A stretch of DNA of 64,000 nt from Mycobacterium sp. GA-1285. Its GTDB lineage: Bacteria; Actinomycetota; Actinomycetes; Mycobacteriales; Mycobacteriaceae. Position numbers and translations under genes: made by a program. Within the stretch, counting starts at the first letter, position 1; each line of letters begins with the position of its first letter. This document shows, in pieces, positions 20,615 through 29,856 of the stretch. The stretch spans positions 1-64,000 of the forward strand of contig NZ_LQIS01000009.1 in the NCBI RefSeq assembly GCF_001499905.1. Reading direction: 5' to 3'. The notes beneath the pieces are model-generated. The model was not told the DNA's origin. It worked only from the letters and a program-made list of their open reading frames with translations, and did not search any database.

Positions 20615-21535
20615 CTACGGTTTGCGGCCCAACGTGTACTCGTCGATGGTCAACCCCACCTTGGCGGCTTCGGCGCGCTCATAGGCGATGTCGTGCCGGT
20701 AGCCGAGCACGACGCTGGTGATCAACGCGATCGAGATGACGCCCTCGGCGATGAAGAACGCCGCGAAGTCGATGAGCGAGCCGATCGGCGGGCCGCCCGG
20801 GACGGCGTTCCGAAAAGGGATCAATGCGAACAGGATCGCCGCCATCATCGAGCAGGCCGGCAGCACCAGACCCCTGCGCCACCGCAGTGCGTAATAGGAC
20901 GCCGTGACGGCCGCCGCGGCCAACCCCAACATCAGAACCATGACGAACACCGCGAACACCAGGGTCGGCGTGCTGCGCTGCATGAAGAGATCCGCGTCGA
21001 CGCCGTCGCCGTCGACATCGGGGTCCTTCGCCAGCGCGACCCGGAAGAAGGCGTCGTTGTTGAACACGGTGATCGTCGTGGGCAGCACGGTGCCGTCGTC
21101 GGCGACGACGTTGAGCGCCATGAAGGCGCTGTAGCGATCGAAGGGGTAGTCGGTCGGAATCCCGGCCAGGCCGAATTTCTGCTCGATGACGGAGACGGCC
21201 TCTCCGCTGGGCAGGGCGACCGAGGGGTTGGTGAAGGAGTTGCTCTCCAGCCTGGTGGCCAGATCCAGATGTCCGTCCGCGTCGGCGTACGTCCCGTTGG
21301 GCACGATGTCGGTGACCGTCGCCGTCGCGGTCAATGTCGCGGTGTCGACCCGATTCACCCACAGCGTCAGGTCGACGCGGTCGGGCTTGTCGAAGTCGCC
21401 CAGTTGCAGACCGTCCTCGGCCCAGTGCCTGCTGGACGCGTACAGCGCCAGGCTGCCCGCCATCAGCACCGCCAACGCCACCAGGGAGATGGCGAGCGCC
21501 CGCACGGTGCGCCATCTCGGCGAAGGTGTGCTCAT
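20615..21535 (-). CDS. DUF4436 membrane protein (Rv0180c-like)
   Basis: 306 residues. One N-terminal transmembrane helix (about 13-33), an extracytoplasmic beta-rich domain of ~160 residues, then two or three C-terminal helices with the FALIPFRNAVPGGPPIGSLIDF signature that I associate with DUF4436. Function unknown. Convergent with sigG with one base between stops. A paralogue with the same C-terminal signature lies at 55342-56238. Confidence 0.85.
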   Translation of the reverse strand: MSTPSPRWRTVRALAISLVALAVLMAGSLALYASSRHWAEDGLQLGDFDKPDRVDLTLWVNRVDTATLTATATVTDIVPNGTYADADGHLDLATRLESNSFTNPSVALPSGEAVSVIEQKFGLAGIPTDYPFDRYSAFMALNVVADDGTVLPTTITVFNNDAFFRVALAKDPDVDGDGVDADLFMQRSTPTLVFAVFVMVLMLGLAAAAVTASYYALRWRRGLVLPACSMMAAILFALIPFRNAVPGGPPIGSLIDFAAFFIAEGVISIALITSVVLGYRHDIAYERAEAAKVGLTIDEYTLGRKP

Positions 21536-21662
21536 CGCGGGCAGCGTATTACGCCGTGACGCCGGAAGCCGGGGTCGACACCGCGGGACGGTCGGCTGGA
21601 TCTGGTCCGCGACGGCCCGAAGCGCCTGTCTGCGCTGTTCAAGACCGGATTAGCACCCCTTC

Positions 21663-21676
21663 TGAAACGTGTTCTA
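21663..21676 (+). promoter_or_regulatory. KstR-type operator TGAAACGTGTTCTA overlapping a -10 box
   Basis: Exact fit to TnnAACnnGTTnnA, sharing 11 consecutive bases with the site at 1666-1679 read on its gene's strand. The -10 hexamer TATAGT (21675-21680) overlaps its right end, and the ATG of the alcohol dehydrogenase is 8 bases beyond the -10, so the message is probably leaderless and fully blocked by a bound repressor. Confidence 0.65.
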
Positions 21677-21688
21677 TAGTCGGCGGCC

Positions 21689-22813
21689 ATGAAGACCAAG
21701 GGCGCGCTCCTGTGGGAGCTCAACTCGCCGTTCCGCATCGACGAGATCGAGATCGGTGACCCCGTCGCCGACGAGGTGCAGATTCGCCTGCACGCCGCGG
21801 GCATGTGCCATTCGGACTACCACCTGACCACCGGCGCCACCCCGATCGGGCTGCCTGCCCTCGGCGGACACGAGGGCGCCGGCGTCGTCACCAAGGTCGG
21901 CCGCAACGTCACCGGCCTGGAGGAGGGCGACCACGTCATCCTCGCGTTCATCCCGGCGTGCGGCGAATGCGCACCGTGCCTCAAGGGTCACCGCTCGCTG
22001 TGTGACCGCGGCGCGGTGCTGCTGGGCGGCAAGGCGATCGCCGACGGCACCTCACGGGTGCACGCCGGCGGCACCGAGGTCTCGCCGATGAACCTGCTGG
22101 GCACCTTCGCGCCGTACATGACCGTGCACAAGGACTCCGTCGTCAAGATCGACAACGACATCCCGTTCGAGTCGGCGGCGCTGCTGGGTTGCGCGGTGCC
22201 GACGGGCTTCGGGTCGGCCACCAACGTCGCCGACGTCCAACCCGGCGAGACCGTCGTGATCGTCGGGGTCGGCGGCATCGGCATGAGCGCACTGCAGGGC
22301 GCGGTGATCTCCGGCGCCCGCAACGTCGTCGCGATCGACCCGAACGCATGGAAGCGCGACCAGGCGATCAAGTTCGGCGCCACGCACGCCTACCCGTCGA
22401 TGGCCGAGGCGATCGCCCCGATCATCGACCTCACCCACGGCGTCATGGCCGACAAGACGATCATCGCGGTGGGCGAGATGAAGGGTGAGTACATCGAAGA
22501 AGCCATGACGCTGACGACCAAGACCGGCACCTGCGTCGTGACGGGCATGGGTTCGATGATGGACGTCGACGTCAAACTCAACCTGTTCCTGTTCACGATG
22601 TTGCAGAAGACGTTGAAGGGCAACATCTTCGGCGGCGGCAGCTCGCACATCGAGACTCCCAAGCTGATCGGCCTGTACAAGTCCGGTCTGCTGAACATCG
22701 ACGACATGGTCACCAGGACCTACCGCCTCGAGGACATCAACTCCGGCTATCAGGACATGCTCGAGGGCCGCAACATCCGCGGCGTCGTCATCTACGACGA
22801 GGCGGACTGGTAA
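21689..22813 (+). CDS. NDMA-dependent zinc alcohol dehydrogenase
   Basis: 374-residue medium-chain dehydrogenase. Catalytic zinc ligands C40 and H61 (GMCHSDYH, GHEGAG), structural zinc cysteines C91, C94, C97 and C105, and the nucleotide loop GVGGIG are all present. The C-terminal NIFGGGSSHIETPKLIGLYKSG is typical of the actinobacterial nicotinoprotein group that keeps NAD(H) bound and uses an electron carrier (assayed with NDMA, partner mycofactocin in mycobacteria). A KstR-type operator overlaps its promoter, pointing to a role in sterol or long-chain alcohol oxidation. Confidence 0.9.
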   Translation: MKTKGALLWELNSPFRIDEIEIGDPVADEVQIRLHAAGMCHSDYHLTTGATPIGLPALGGHEGAGVVTKVGRNVTGLEEGDHVILAFIPACGECAPCLKGHRSLCDRGAVLLGGKAIADGTSRVHAGGTEVSPMNLLGTFAPYMTVHKDSVVKIDNDIPFESAALLGCAVPTGFGSATNVADVQPGETVVIVGVGGIGMSALQGAVISGARNVVAIDPNAWKRDQAIKFGATHAYPSMAEAIAPIIDLTHGVMADKTIIAVGEMKGEYIEEAMTLTTKTGTCVVTGMGSMMDVDVKLNLFLFTMLQKTLKGNIFGGGSSHIETPKLIGLYKSGLLNIDDMVTRTYRLEDINSGYQDMLEGRNIRGVVIYDEADW

Positions 22814-22898
22814 CCAACCGCTGCCGTGCCGCTCGATCAGCTATGTTGTCGCCTCCGGCAGCCCCCACCTAGGCTGGGCGCCGAGCGAGAGGTAAGCC

Positions 22899-23660
22899 GT
22901 GACCGCCCCCACCGTCGACATCCGCCGCGCCGACGACCGCGCGAAGACCACGATCTCCTGGCTGGACTCCAGGCATTCGTTCTCCTTCGGCAGCCACTAC
23001 GAGCCGGAGAACACCCATCACGGTCTGCTGCTGGTCAACAACGACGACATCGTGAAGCCGGGTGCTGGGTTTGACACGCACCCGCACCGGGACATGGAAA
23101 TCGTCACCTGGGTATTGCGCGGATCGCTGGTACACCAGGACTCCACCGGACACTCCGGGGTGATCTATCCGGGCCTGGCCCAACGGATGTCAGCCGGCCG
23201 CGGCATTCTGCACTCGGAGAAGAACGACTCGTGGACGCTGACCGGCACCGAAACCCACAGCGAGCCGGTGCATTTCGTCCAGATGTGGGTGGTCCCCGAC
23301 GAATCGGGGATCGACCCCGGCTACCAGCAGCTCGAAATCGATGACGAACTTTTGCGCGGCGGTCTGATCACGATCGCCAGCGGTATGCCCGAGCATCGCG
23401 ACCAGACCGCGATCTTCATCCGCAACTCCTACGCCGCCCTGCACGGCGCGCGCATGCAAGCCGGCGACAGCGTCGAACTGCCGCACGCCCCGTATCTGCA
23501 CCTGTTCGTGCCCCGCGGCGAGGTCGCGTTGGAGGGCGCGGGCGCCCTGGGTGAGGGTGACGCCGTTCGTTTCACCGGTACGGGGGGCCAGCGCGTCACC
23601 GCCACCACGCCCGCCGAGATTCTGGTCTGGGAGATGCATGCGAGTTTGGCTGCGGCATAA
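22899..23660 (+). CDS. Pirin-family bicupin protein (Rv0181c-like)
   Basis: 253 residues, two cupin domains. The pirin signature GAGFDTHPHRDMEIVTWVL (about 52-70) supplies metal-binding His residues, with further ligands in LAQRMSAGRGILHSEKN. Pirins bind iron and act as regulators or quercetinase-like dioxygenases; which applies here cannot be told. GTG at 22899 follows GAGAGG. Its end overlaps the next lipoprotein gene by 23 bases, so the two are probably one transcript. Confidence 0.9.
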   Translation: MTAPTVDIRRADDRAKTTISWLDSRHSFSFGSHYEPENTHHGLLLVNNDDIVKPGAGFDTHPHRDMEIVTWVLRGSLVHQDSTGHSGVIYPGLAQRMSAGRGILHSEKNDSWTLTGTETHSEPVHFVQMWVVPDESGIDPGYQQLEIDDELLRGGLITIASGMPEHRDQTAIFIRNSYAALHGARMQAGDSVELPHAPYLHLFVPRGEVALEGAGALGEGDAVRFTGTGGQRVTATTPAEILVWEMHASLAAA

Positions 23661-24942
23661 GGCGATTGCGTGCGTCGCCGGTGTGATGCTGGCGGCGGGC
23701 TGCTCCTCGGATCCCCAGACCGCTCCGGCGCCGGACGGGACCACGGGTGAGTCCCCGACGAGCGCCGAAGCGACCGATGACCTGGCCGCGGTGACCGTCG
23801 CGGTCGACCCGGGCCTGGCACAGGCGCCGTTCGACGAGCCGCGCCGTGCGCTTGTTCCCGCCGGGTGGTCGATGTCCGTGTGGGCGCGAATCCCGAAGGC
23901 GAGGCTGGCCGCCTGGGCGCCCGACGGCGTGCTATTGGTGTCACAGCCGAGTACCGGCGAGGTGTTGCGGCTGCAGCCCACCGATGGGCAACCGCGCCAA
24001 TCGACACTGCTCGCTGGACTCGACCAACCGCACGGGCTGGCGTTCGCAGGTGACACGCTCTACGTCGCCGAAAGCGACCAGGTCGATGCCTACACCTACG
24101 CCGACGGCGCGGCGACGGGGCGGCGCACCGTCGCGGGGAACCTGCCCGACGCGAAGAGTCCGGACCTGCAGGGCGCATATGCCCACGCACTCAAGTCCGT
24201 CGCGATCGGCCCCGACGGCAGCGTCTACTTCTCGATCGGCTCGACGGGCAACATCTCCGCCGAGGACCGCGACGCCGATCCACCGCGCGCCACGATCATG
24301 CGGGTCCCCCCGGGAGGTGGGCCCGCCGAGCCGTTCGCGACCGGTGTACGAAACGGAACCGGCCTGGCCATCGCCCCGGACGGGGCGGTGTGGACCGCCG
24401 TAAACAACCGCGACAACGTCGCCGACCCGCAGACCGGTGAAGTCCGCCAGGATTACGTCAGCCTGCATCCCCCGGAATCGGTTGCGCGACTGACGCCCGG
24501 CCGCGAATTAGGCTGGCCCTTCTGCAATCCCGACGGCGGTCCGGCGCTCCTGCCGTTGATCCGCGACGTGCAGACCAATGCCGACGGCAGCCGCCTGGAC
24601 TGTGCGGCGCTCCCACCCATCGAACAGAGCCTCGACGCACACGCCGCTCCGCTGGGCATGGCCTTCACCGACGGCGTGTTGCCTGACCCGTATTCCCGCG
24701 GTGCGCTCATCGGGGTACACGGGTCGTGGAACCGCGAACCACCGCTCGCCCCGGAGGTGGCTTTCTTCGGCTGGCACAACGGCGAACTCGCCGACCAGCA
24801 GACGCTGGTCGGCGGGTTCCAAAATGATGCCGGCGCGCGGTGGGGCCGCCCGGTGGCCGCGGTGGTCGGGCCTGACGGTGCGGTCTACATCACCGACGAC
24901 TACGCCGACGCGGTGTACCGGTTGGCCCCGCCGGGGCGTTAG
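23638..24942 (+). CDS. PQQ-dependent sugar dehydrogenase-like lipoprotein
   Basis: 434 residues. Lipobox LAAGC (about 18-22) predicts a lipoprotein. The rest is a six-bladed beta-propeller of the glucose/sorbosone dehydrogenase (GSDH) family, with repeated blade motifs (PHGLAFAGDTLYVAES, SVAIGPDGSVYFSIGS, PLGMAFTDGVLP, AVVGPDGAVYITDDY). Substrate and electron acceptor unknown; it may bind sugars without oxidising them. ATG at 23638 lies within the end of the pirin gene in another frame and starts MRVWLRHK, a good lipoprotein leader. Confidence 0.85.
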   Translation: MRVWLRHKAIACVAGVMLAAGCSSDPQTAPAPDGTTGESPTSAEATDDLAAVTVAVDPGLAQAPFDEPRRALVPAGWSMSVWARIPKARLAAWAPDGVLLVSQPSTGEVLRLQPTDGQPRQSTLLAGLDQPHGLAFAGDTLYVAESDQVDAYTYADGAATGRRTVAGNLPDAKSPDLQGAYAHALKSVAIGPDGSVYFSIGSTGNISAEDRDADPPRATIMRVPPGGGPAEPFATGVRNGTGLAIAPDGAVWTAVNNRDNVADPQTGEVRQDYVSLHPPESVARLTPGRELGWPFCNPDGGPALLPLIRDVQTNADGSRLDCAALPPIEQSLDAHAAPLGMAFTDGVLPDPYSRGALIGVHGSWNREPPLAPEVAFFGWHNGELADQQTLVGGFQNDAGARWGRPVAAVVGPDGAVYITDDYADAVYRLAPPGR

Positions 24943-25232
24943 CGGACGGTGGTTCCGCGGGTCGTACCGGAGCGTCGGCCGGTGATGCCGACGTAGATCG
25001 CGATCAGCACGATCGCGACGATGATGCCCACGAGGAACGGAATGATCTCCCAGCCGCCATTGGAATTGGAGTAACCGAGCTGGTAGGTCAACCAGGACCC
25101 GATGAACGAGCCGAGGGCGCCCAGAACGATCGTCATGATCACGCCGATGTTCTGCTTGCCCGGCATGATGAGCCGCGCGAGCGCGCCCACGATGAGACCG
25201 ACGACGAGCGCGCTGAGGATGGTTCCGATCAT
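24939..25232 (-). CDS. GlsB/YeaQ/YmgE-family small membrane protein
   Basis: 97 residues with three transmembrane segments. The motif GLIVGALARLIMPGKQNIGVIMTIVLGALGS is diagnostic of the transglycosylase-associated/YeaQ family, linked to general stress responses but without known biochemistry. ATG at 25232 has GGGAG upstream. Convergent with the sugar dehydrogenase gene, overlapping it by 4 bases. Confidence 0.88.
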   Translation of the reverse strand: MIGTILSALVVGLIVGALARLIMPGKQNIGVIMTIVLGALGSFIGSWLTYQLGYSNSNGGWEIIPFLVGIIVAIVLIAIYVGITGRRSGTTRGTTVR

Positions 25233-25361
25233 TTCTGCTCCCTGTCTTGTTGACTGTCGCTGAGCGGATTACCCGTTCACCCGATATACCACGCGCCGAC
25301 ACGATGAAATCTGATCGTGATCGCTTTGTGACGCAAGTGGGTGCTGTTGACGGTGTGATGG

Positions 25362-26480
25362 ATGGTGTCCTGTTTCAGCGTCTTCCCAGGGGTCCCGTTG
25401 TCGGCAGCATCGGCAAGCATCCGGCGCTTCGCGGTCTCGGTCGCGGCGCTGCTGACGTGCGCCATGGTGTCGACGACCGCGGCCGCCCCCGCCGCGAAGG
25501 CGGCGGACGCACGCGAGATGCTCGCCAACGCCATCGCCAACACCCGCGGTTCCTACCTCGTCTACAACTTCGGCGATGGCCATCCCGCCCCGATGCTCAA
25601 CGCCGGCGGCAGCTGGTACGAGGGCGCCAACGGCGGGCGTCTGATGATCATCAAGTCGGCGTCCACACGTCTCGCGCCGCGCCTGCTGGTCGACTCGCAC
25701 ACCGGCTATCAGGCCCGCTGCGAACGCGACCCCCGCGCGCGCACCGGCGAGGGACTGTGGCAGGCGTCGGAGATCTTCACTCCGCTGCAGGCCTGGCAGG
25801 CGCTCGGACAGCCGACGATCGCGATCAACGCCAACTTCTTCGACGTGCGCGGTCAACGAGGCGGCTCGTGGAAGTCGACCGGATGCAGTTCACCGCTGGG
25901 CGCCTACGTCGACAACACTCGTGGCCAGGGACGCGCGAACATGGCGGTGACCGGCACCATCGCCTATGCGGGTAAGCAGGGGTTGTCCGGCGGCAACGAG
26001 GACTGGAAAGCGTTGTCCACCATGATTCTTCCGGTAGGCGGAGCGCCGTACGTGGTGCTGCCTGCCAGTCCCGACGATTACGACGCGGCGTCACCGGTGA
26101 TTCAACGGCTGGTGGACGAGGGCGTGCGGTTCGTCGCCGTCGCCGGCATCGGCCTGCTCGCGCCCGGCGAGACCGGTCAGCTCAACGGCGGCGGACCGAG
26201 CGCGGCGCGCACCGCGCTCGCATACGCCAGGGACAAGGACGAGATGTACGTCTTTCAGGGCGGGAGCTACACCCCTGACCAGATCCAGGATCTGTTCCGC
26301 GGGTTGGGCAGTGACACCGCCATACTGCTCGACGGCGGCGGTTCGTCGTCGATCGTGCTGCGCCGCGACACCGGCGGCATGTGGACCGGCGCGGGCGCGC
26401 CCCGCGGATCCTGCGACACACGGCAGGTGCTGTGCGATTCGCGTGAACGAGGAGTGCCTAGCTGGCTCGCGTTCAACTAG
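25362..26480 (+). CDS. Secreted phosphodiester glycosidase-family (NAGPA) protein, Rv0179c/LprO position
   Basis: 372 residues. N-terminal signal peptide (hydrophobic core about 21-36, Ala-rich cleavage near 45). A NAGPA-type domain follows: INANFFD (about 151-157) and the C-terminal DTAILLDGGGSSSIVL (about 323-338) with GGGS loop are the family hallmarks. Related proteins remove a sugar phosphodiester cap, in vertebrates for lysosomal sorting and in bacteria presumably on cell-wall glycans. The position between the Mce-associated genes and Rv0180c-like genes matches lprO, but no Cys lipobox is seen. Start ATG at 25362 is tentative. Confidence 0.78.
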   Translation: MVSCFSVFPGVPLSAASASIRRFAVSVAALLTCAMVSTTAAAPAAKAADAREMLANAIANTRGSYLVYNFGDGHPAPMLNAGGSWYEGANGGRLMIIKSASTRLAPRLLVDSHTGYQARCERDPRARTGEGLWQASEIFTPLQAWQALGQPTIAINANFFDVRGQRGGSWKSTGCSSPLGAYVDNTRGQGRANMAVTGTIAYAGKQGLSGGNEDWKALSTMILPVGGAPYVVLPASPDDYDAASPVIQRLVDEGVRFVAVAGIGLLAPGETGQLNGGGPSAARTALAYARDKDEMYVFQGGSYTPDQIQDLFRGLGSDTAILLDGGGSSSIVLRRDTGGMWTGAGAPRGSCDTRQVLCDSRERGVPSWLAFN

Positions 26481-28819
26481 GCGGCGGCGTCGGACCCCGC
26501 GCCGGATGAGCCGCTGTCCGCGTCGCCGGTGCTCGTGCCGGCGGAGTCTTTGTCCGGCTTGGCATGTCGGGGTGACGATCCCGGGATCGCCCTGACCGGC
26601 TCGCCGTTGTCGGGCTTGGCATGCCGCGGGCCGGGCTTGGCGCCCGTGTTGGGGCTGAACTTGTTGCCCGGCTTGTAGCCCGTCGTCGGCGAAGCCGTGT
26701 CACCGTCCCGGGCGTCGCCGGTCCTGGTTTCGCCGGTCTTGGTTTCGCCGGTCTTGGTTTCGCCGGTCCTGGCCTCGCCGGTCTTCACGTCCTCGCTGGC
26801 GGGCTCCTCGGTGGCCACCGCTTGCACGGCGACTTCGTCTGCGGGCTTCTGCACGACGACTTTCTCGATGAGGTCCGGGCGGGTTTCGTCGGTGGGCTCC
26901 TCGGCACCCTCCGGTTGGTCCGTGACGAGGCTGAGCATCCGCGAGGTCGAGTCGGGCAGCTCCGTCGGCGACGGGAGTTCGCTGTTCTCCCGCGTGGTGC
27001 CCGGGACGACATCGCCGGCGGCCTGCTCCAAAGCATCCTCGACGATTTCGGCCACCGCAGTGACAGGCGTTGTCTCCCATAGGGATCCGCCGGTGAGGAA
27101 CCTGAGCAGACTGGTCAGGGCGTTCGGCGTGCCTACAGTCGGGTCGCCGCTGAAGAACTCCTTGACGATGCCCTGGACCAATTGGTTGAGAATGACGCCC
27201 GGTACCTGGCCCCAGTCGACACTCGGGAACGACATGAACGGCGTGGGGTCGCCGGCCTCGGTGAGGGTCCGCTCGTAACCGCCCGTCTGCGGGTTGTAGT
27301 ACACGTCGGTGTAGCCGAGGTTTACCAGGCTGGTCAACGCCGGGGCGAGCGCGTTGGCCACCATGCTGAACGGATTGGAGCGCGCGACCGCTCCGAGTGT
27401 GACGAGGTTGAGCACGTCTGCGGCGAGGTACAGCGGCTCGAGCAGCGGCAGGGTCGCCGAGCGCAGCGTCAGATAGAGGTTGACCGCGAGCGGATCGCCG
27501 TTTGCGATGCGCTCCGCGAGGTCGTCCAGCTGCGCCAGCTGCTCGGGGTCCAGCGTGACGCCACGAAGCATGTACGTCGGGAGCAGTCCGGCAAAGAGGT
27601 TGTTGGCCAACGAGAAAGGGTTCGGCCATGCGGCGAAGTCGCTCAGCAGGTCGTACTGGACCGTCGCGTCGACCTTGATGGGGATGAGGTTCGCGCCGCC
27701 GATGGATAGGCCGGTGTCCAACAGCGGGATACCCCCGCTGTGTGAGGCTTCCGTTTCCGGGGTGACCGTCTTGATACCCGCCAGCCCGAACAGGGGATAG
27801 AAGCGGGCAAACATGCCGCCGTTGGCGCGCCCGGGATTTCGCAGCAGGATCATCGGGAGAATGGTGATGCTGCCCAGGAGCGGATGCTCGGCGGCGTTCT
27901 CCCCGCCTGGTTGATTCACCAGATCCCCGACGATCCGCTCGTATGCCGCTCCGGCGGAGAAGGCGCCGAGCCCTATGCCCAGTACCACCGGCACCCGGAC
28001 CTCGACGGCGTCGATATCGGGGATCGTGATACCGATCAAGTCCAGCACCGGGTCGAGGATCTCGAGCTCACGCAGCAGGGACTGAAGGCTGACTTCCGCG
28101 TCGAGGTACGGGGTCTTGTTGACCGCGTCGGCGATGGCGTTCGGCAGGCCCGGCACCCACCCGAGATCGACACCCAACAGCTTGAGCACGGTGAAAACGG
28201 GACCCGCGGTGATCAGGTTGACCGGACCGGGGAGGTCGGAGAGATCGAACGGGTTGCTGAGGTCGACACCGACCAGTTCGAGCAGGCCGCCGAGCGTACC
28301 GGGCAGCGAGCCGGCCAGCAGGTTGCTGATCTGCTCTTCTACGCCGGGGGTGACGATTCCGAGGGGGTCGACGAGGGCACCGACCACTCCTGGGACATTG
28401 ATCGGAATCGCGCCGACCACCTCCGCGAGCAAACCCGGCGGGATCTGCCCCAACACGCCGCCGAGCAGGTTGTCGAGCACGGTCTCCGGATCGGCGCCAG
28501 CCGCCTGTGCGAGTACGGCGAGGTTGAAGTTCTCGACTACGAGCCGGATGAGCACCTCGGCGGCGACCTGGCCGAGGTCGTACGCCGCCGGACCGAGGCC
28601 GAACGTGAGGTCGGGGATCTCGTCGGGTCCGGGCCACTGATTCACCGCCGCGGCCAGTCTGACGTCGGTGTCTACCACCGTCTTCGAATCGTCCCGCGGC
28701 TCGGGCAGGGGGGCGGCGCCGATGGTGATTGCCGTGGCTGTCGCGGTGGCCGCACCGATCGCGGTGATTTTCTTCGGGCTTCGGTTGCGCTTGCGGTGCC
28801 TGCCGTGTCTACCAGCCAC
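26477..28819 (-). CDS. Large exported mycobacterial protein with repeat tail
   Basis: 780 residues. A strongly basic start (GRHGRHRKRNRSPKK) precedes a hydrophobic Ala/Thr segment (about 18-36), fitting export or an N-terminal anchor. Residues 40-590 are Leu/Pro/Gly/Asn-rich with many short amphipathic motifs (LLGGVLGQIPPGLLAEVVGAIP, FPSVDWGQVPGVIL), reminiscent of the PE-PPE-associated domain, though I cannot see a catalytic Ser motif. The last 180 residues are disordered, with five-residue TGETK repeats and two PRHAKPD motifs. GTG at 28819 has AAAGGA 9 bases upstream. Surface or envelope role inferred only. Confidence 0.65.
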   Translation of the reverse strand: MAGRHGRHRKRNRSPKKITAIGAATATATAITIGAAPLPEPRDDSKTVVDTDVRLAAAVNQWPGPDEIPDLTFGLGPAAYDLGQVAAEVLIRLVVENFNLAVLAQAAGADPETVLDNLLGGVLGQIPPGLLAEVVGAIPINVPGVVGALVDPLGIVTPGVEEQISNLLAGSLPGTLGGLLELVGVDLSNPFDLSDLPGPVNLITAGPVFTVLKLLGVDLGWVPGLPNAIADAVNKTPYLDAEVSLQSLLRELEILDPVLDLIGITIPDIDAVEVRVPVVLGIGLGAFSAGAAYERIVGDLVNQPGGENAAEHPLLGSITILPMILLRNPGRANGGMFARFYPLFGLAGIKTVTPETEASHSGGIPLLDTGLSIGGANLIPIKVDATVQYDLLSDFAAWPNPFSLANNLFAGLLPTYMLRGVTLDPEQLAQLDDLAERIANGDPLAVNLYLTLRSATLPLLEPLYLAADVLNLVTLGAVARSNPFSMVANALAPALTSLVNLGYTDVYYNPQTGGYERTLTEAGDPTPFMSFPSVDWGQVPGVILNQLVQGIVKEFFSGDPTVGTPNALTSLLRFLTGGSLWETTPVTAVAEIVEDALEQAAGDVVPGTTRENSELPSPTELPDSTSRMLSLVTDQPEGAEEPTDETRPDLIEKVVVQKPADEVAVQAVATEEPASEDVKTGEARTGETKTGETKTGETRTGDARDGDTASPTTGYKPGNKFSPNTGAKPGPRHAKPDNGEPVRAIPGSSPRHAKPDKDSAGTSTGDADSGSSGAGSDAAA
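26706..26780 (-). repeat. Five 15-bp tandem units encoding TGETK-type repeats
   Basis: Five consecutive 15-base units close to GTCTTGGTTTCGCCG on the plus strand (26706-26720, -26735, -26750, -26765, -26780). On the coding strand they give a run of TGE-T/A-K/R pentapeptides in the exported protein's tail. Two middle units are identical, indicating recent slippage. Confidence 0.8.
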
Positions 28820-28924
28820 TGATCCGGTCCTTTCGAACGAAACAGCTATTTACGTGACCGTAACAGGCACACTCTCACGTGGGCGCTGATTGAGCAAACT
28901 CTTTGGCTTGACAAATAAGCAGAC

Positions 28925-29083
28925 TTATCGGATTGCGAGTGGCTGCTGGCACGGCTGCGGATCGTTGGGTTCGAACGGCGGCCGAACCTTTGCCGATATT
29001 CGCGCTCGGTTGCCCTGAAATTGCGGTTCGCGCTTCTGGATGAACGCACCGACGACCCTCGGCCGCCACAGCGGGTCTGGCTG
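28925..29083 (-). pseudogene. Possible 3' remnant of an enoyl-CoA hydratase gene
   Basis: Directly behind the fructosamine-kinase stop, in another frame on the same strand, the translation reads DPLWRPRVVGAFIQKREPQFQGN. This resembles the crotonase C-terminus (…AFxEKRxPxFxG). No start codon or N-terminal part remains, so it would be a decayed remnant. The call rests on one recognisable stretch. The rest of the 269-base gap holds nothing else convincing. Confidence 0.3.
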
Positions 29084-29088
29084 ATGGC

Positions 29089-29856
29089 CTAAAGCGCGAG
29101 GGCGCTCTGAGCGGCCGCCGCCGTTTGCCGGGCGTATCCTCCGCCGAACAGCACGACGTGAGCCAGCAGCGGATAAAGCTGGTGCAATCCGGCCCGGCCG
29201 CGCCATCCGGGCCGCAGCGCCCGCACGGACTGGTAGCCGTCGACCACCTCGTCGAAATTGGGGCAGCCGAACAGCGCAAGCATCGCTAGATCCGTCTCGC
29301 GGTGACCACCGTGTGCGGCGGGGTCGATCAGCACCACGCCGTCCGGAGTCCACATCACGTTGCCGCTCCACAGATCGCCGTGCAGGCGCGCGGGCGGGTC
29401 GTCGTCGTCGAAAGCCCCTTCCCCGCACCGCGCCATCACCATGTCGATCGCTGCACGGCATTGCGCGTCGAGTCGGTCGGCCGCCTCTCGTGCCATGGGC
29501 GCCAGCCTCTCGCGTGCGTAGAAGGCGCCCCACCGCTGATGCCCCCGCAACGACATCGGCAACGGTTCGTGCATCGGCCCGAAGAACCCCGGCCCTTCCC
29601 ACCCGTCCGGCGGTGCTCCGAACGCCGCCGCTCCGGCGTCGTGGGTGCGCGCGAGTCGGCACCCGAACTCACGCGCCGCTGACCGGCTGGGTGCAACACG
29701 CCGCAGCCGTTCCAGTGTGAGACTGGTGTCGTCGTAACCGAGTACGGTCGCGCACGGCACCCCTCCGTCGACCGCCGAAAGCCATTGCAGCCCAGCGGCT
29801 TCGCAGGCGAAGAAGCCCTGCGGCGCGGAGGGGTTACGCTTGACGAACTCCCCCAT
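29089..29856 (-). CDS. Fructosamine kinase-family protein
   Basis: 255-residue kinase-like fold. The catalytic loop HGDLWSGNVMW (about 170-180) contains the Asp and Asn of the APH/FN3K family, and the metal-binding Asp is in VLIDPAAHGGHRETDLAM (about 187-204). These enzymes phosphorylate fructosamine or ribulosamine adducts on protein lysines so they detach (deglycation). The N-terminal nucleotide lobe is short, as in bacterial members. ATG at 29856. Confidence 0.88.
   Translation of the reverse strand: MGEFVKRNPSAPQGFFACEAAGLQWLSAVDGGVPCATVLGYDDTSLTLERLRRVAPSRSAAREFGCRLARTHDAGAAAFGAPPDGWEGPGFFGPMHEPLPMSLRGHQRWGAFYARERLAPMAREAADRLDAQCRAAIDMVMARCGEGAFDDDDPPARLHGDLWSGNVMWTPDGVVLIDPAAHGGHRETDLAMLALFGCPNFDEVVDGYQSVRALRPGWRGRAGLHQLYPLLAHVVLFGGGYARQTAAAAQSALAL

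Noticed and set aside
28820..29088. Possible RNA gene or tRNA in the gap
   Set aside because: GGTTCGAAC-like bases at about 28968 are not accompanied by an acceptor stem or anticodon arm.
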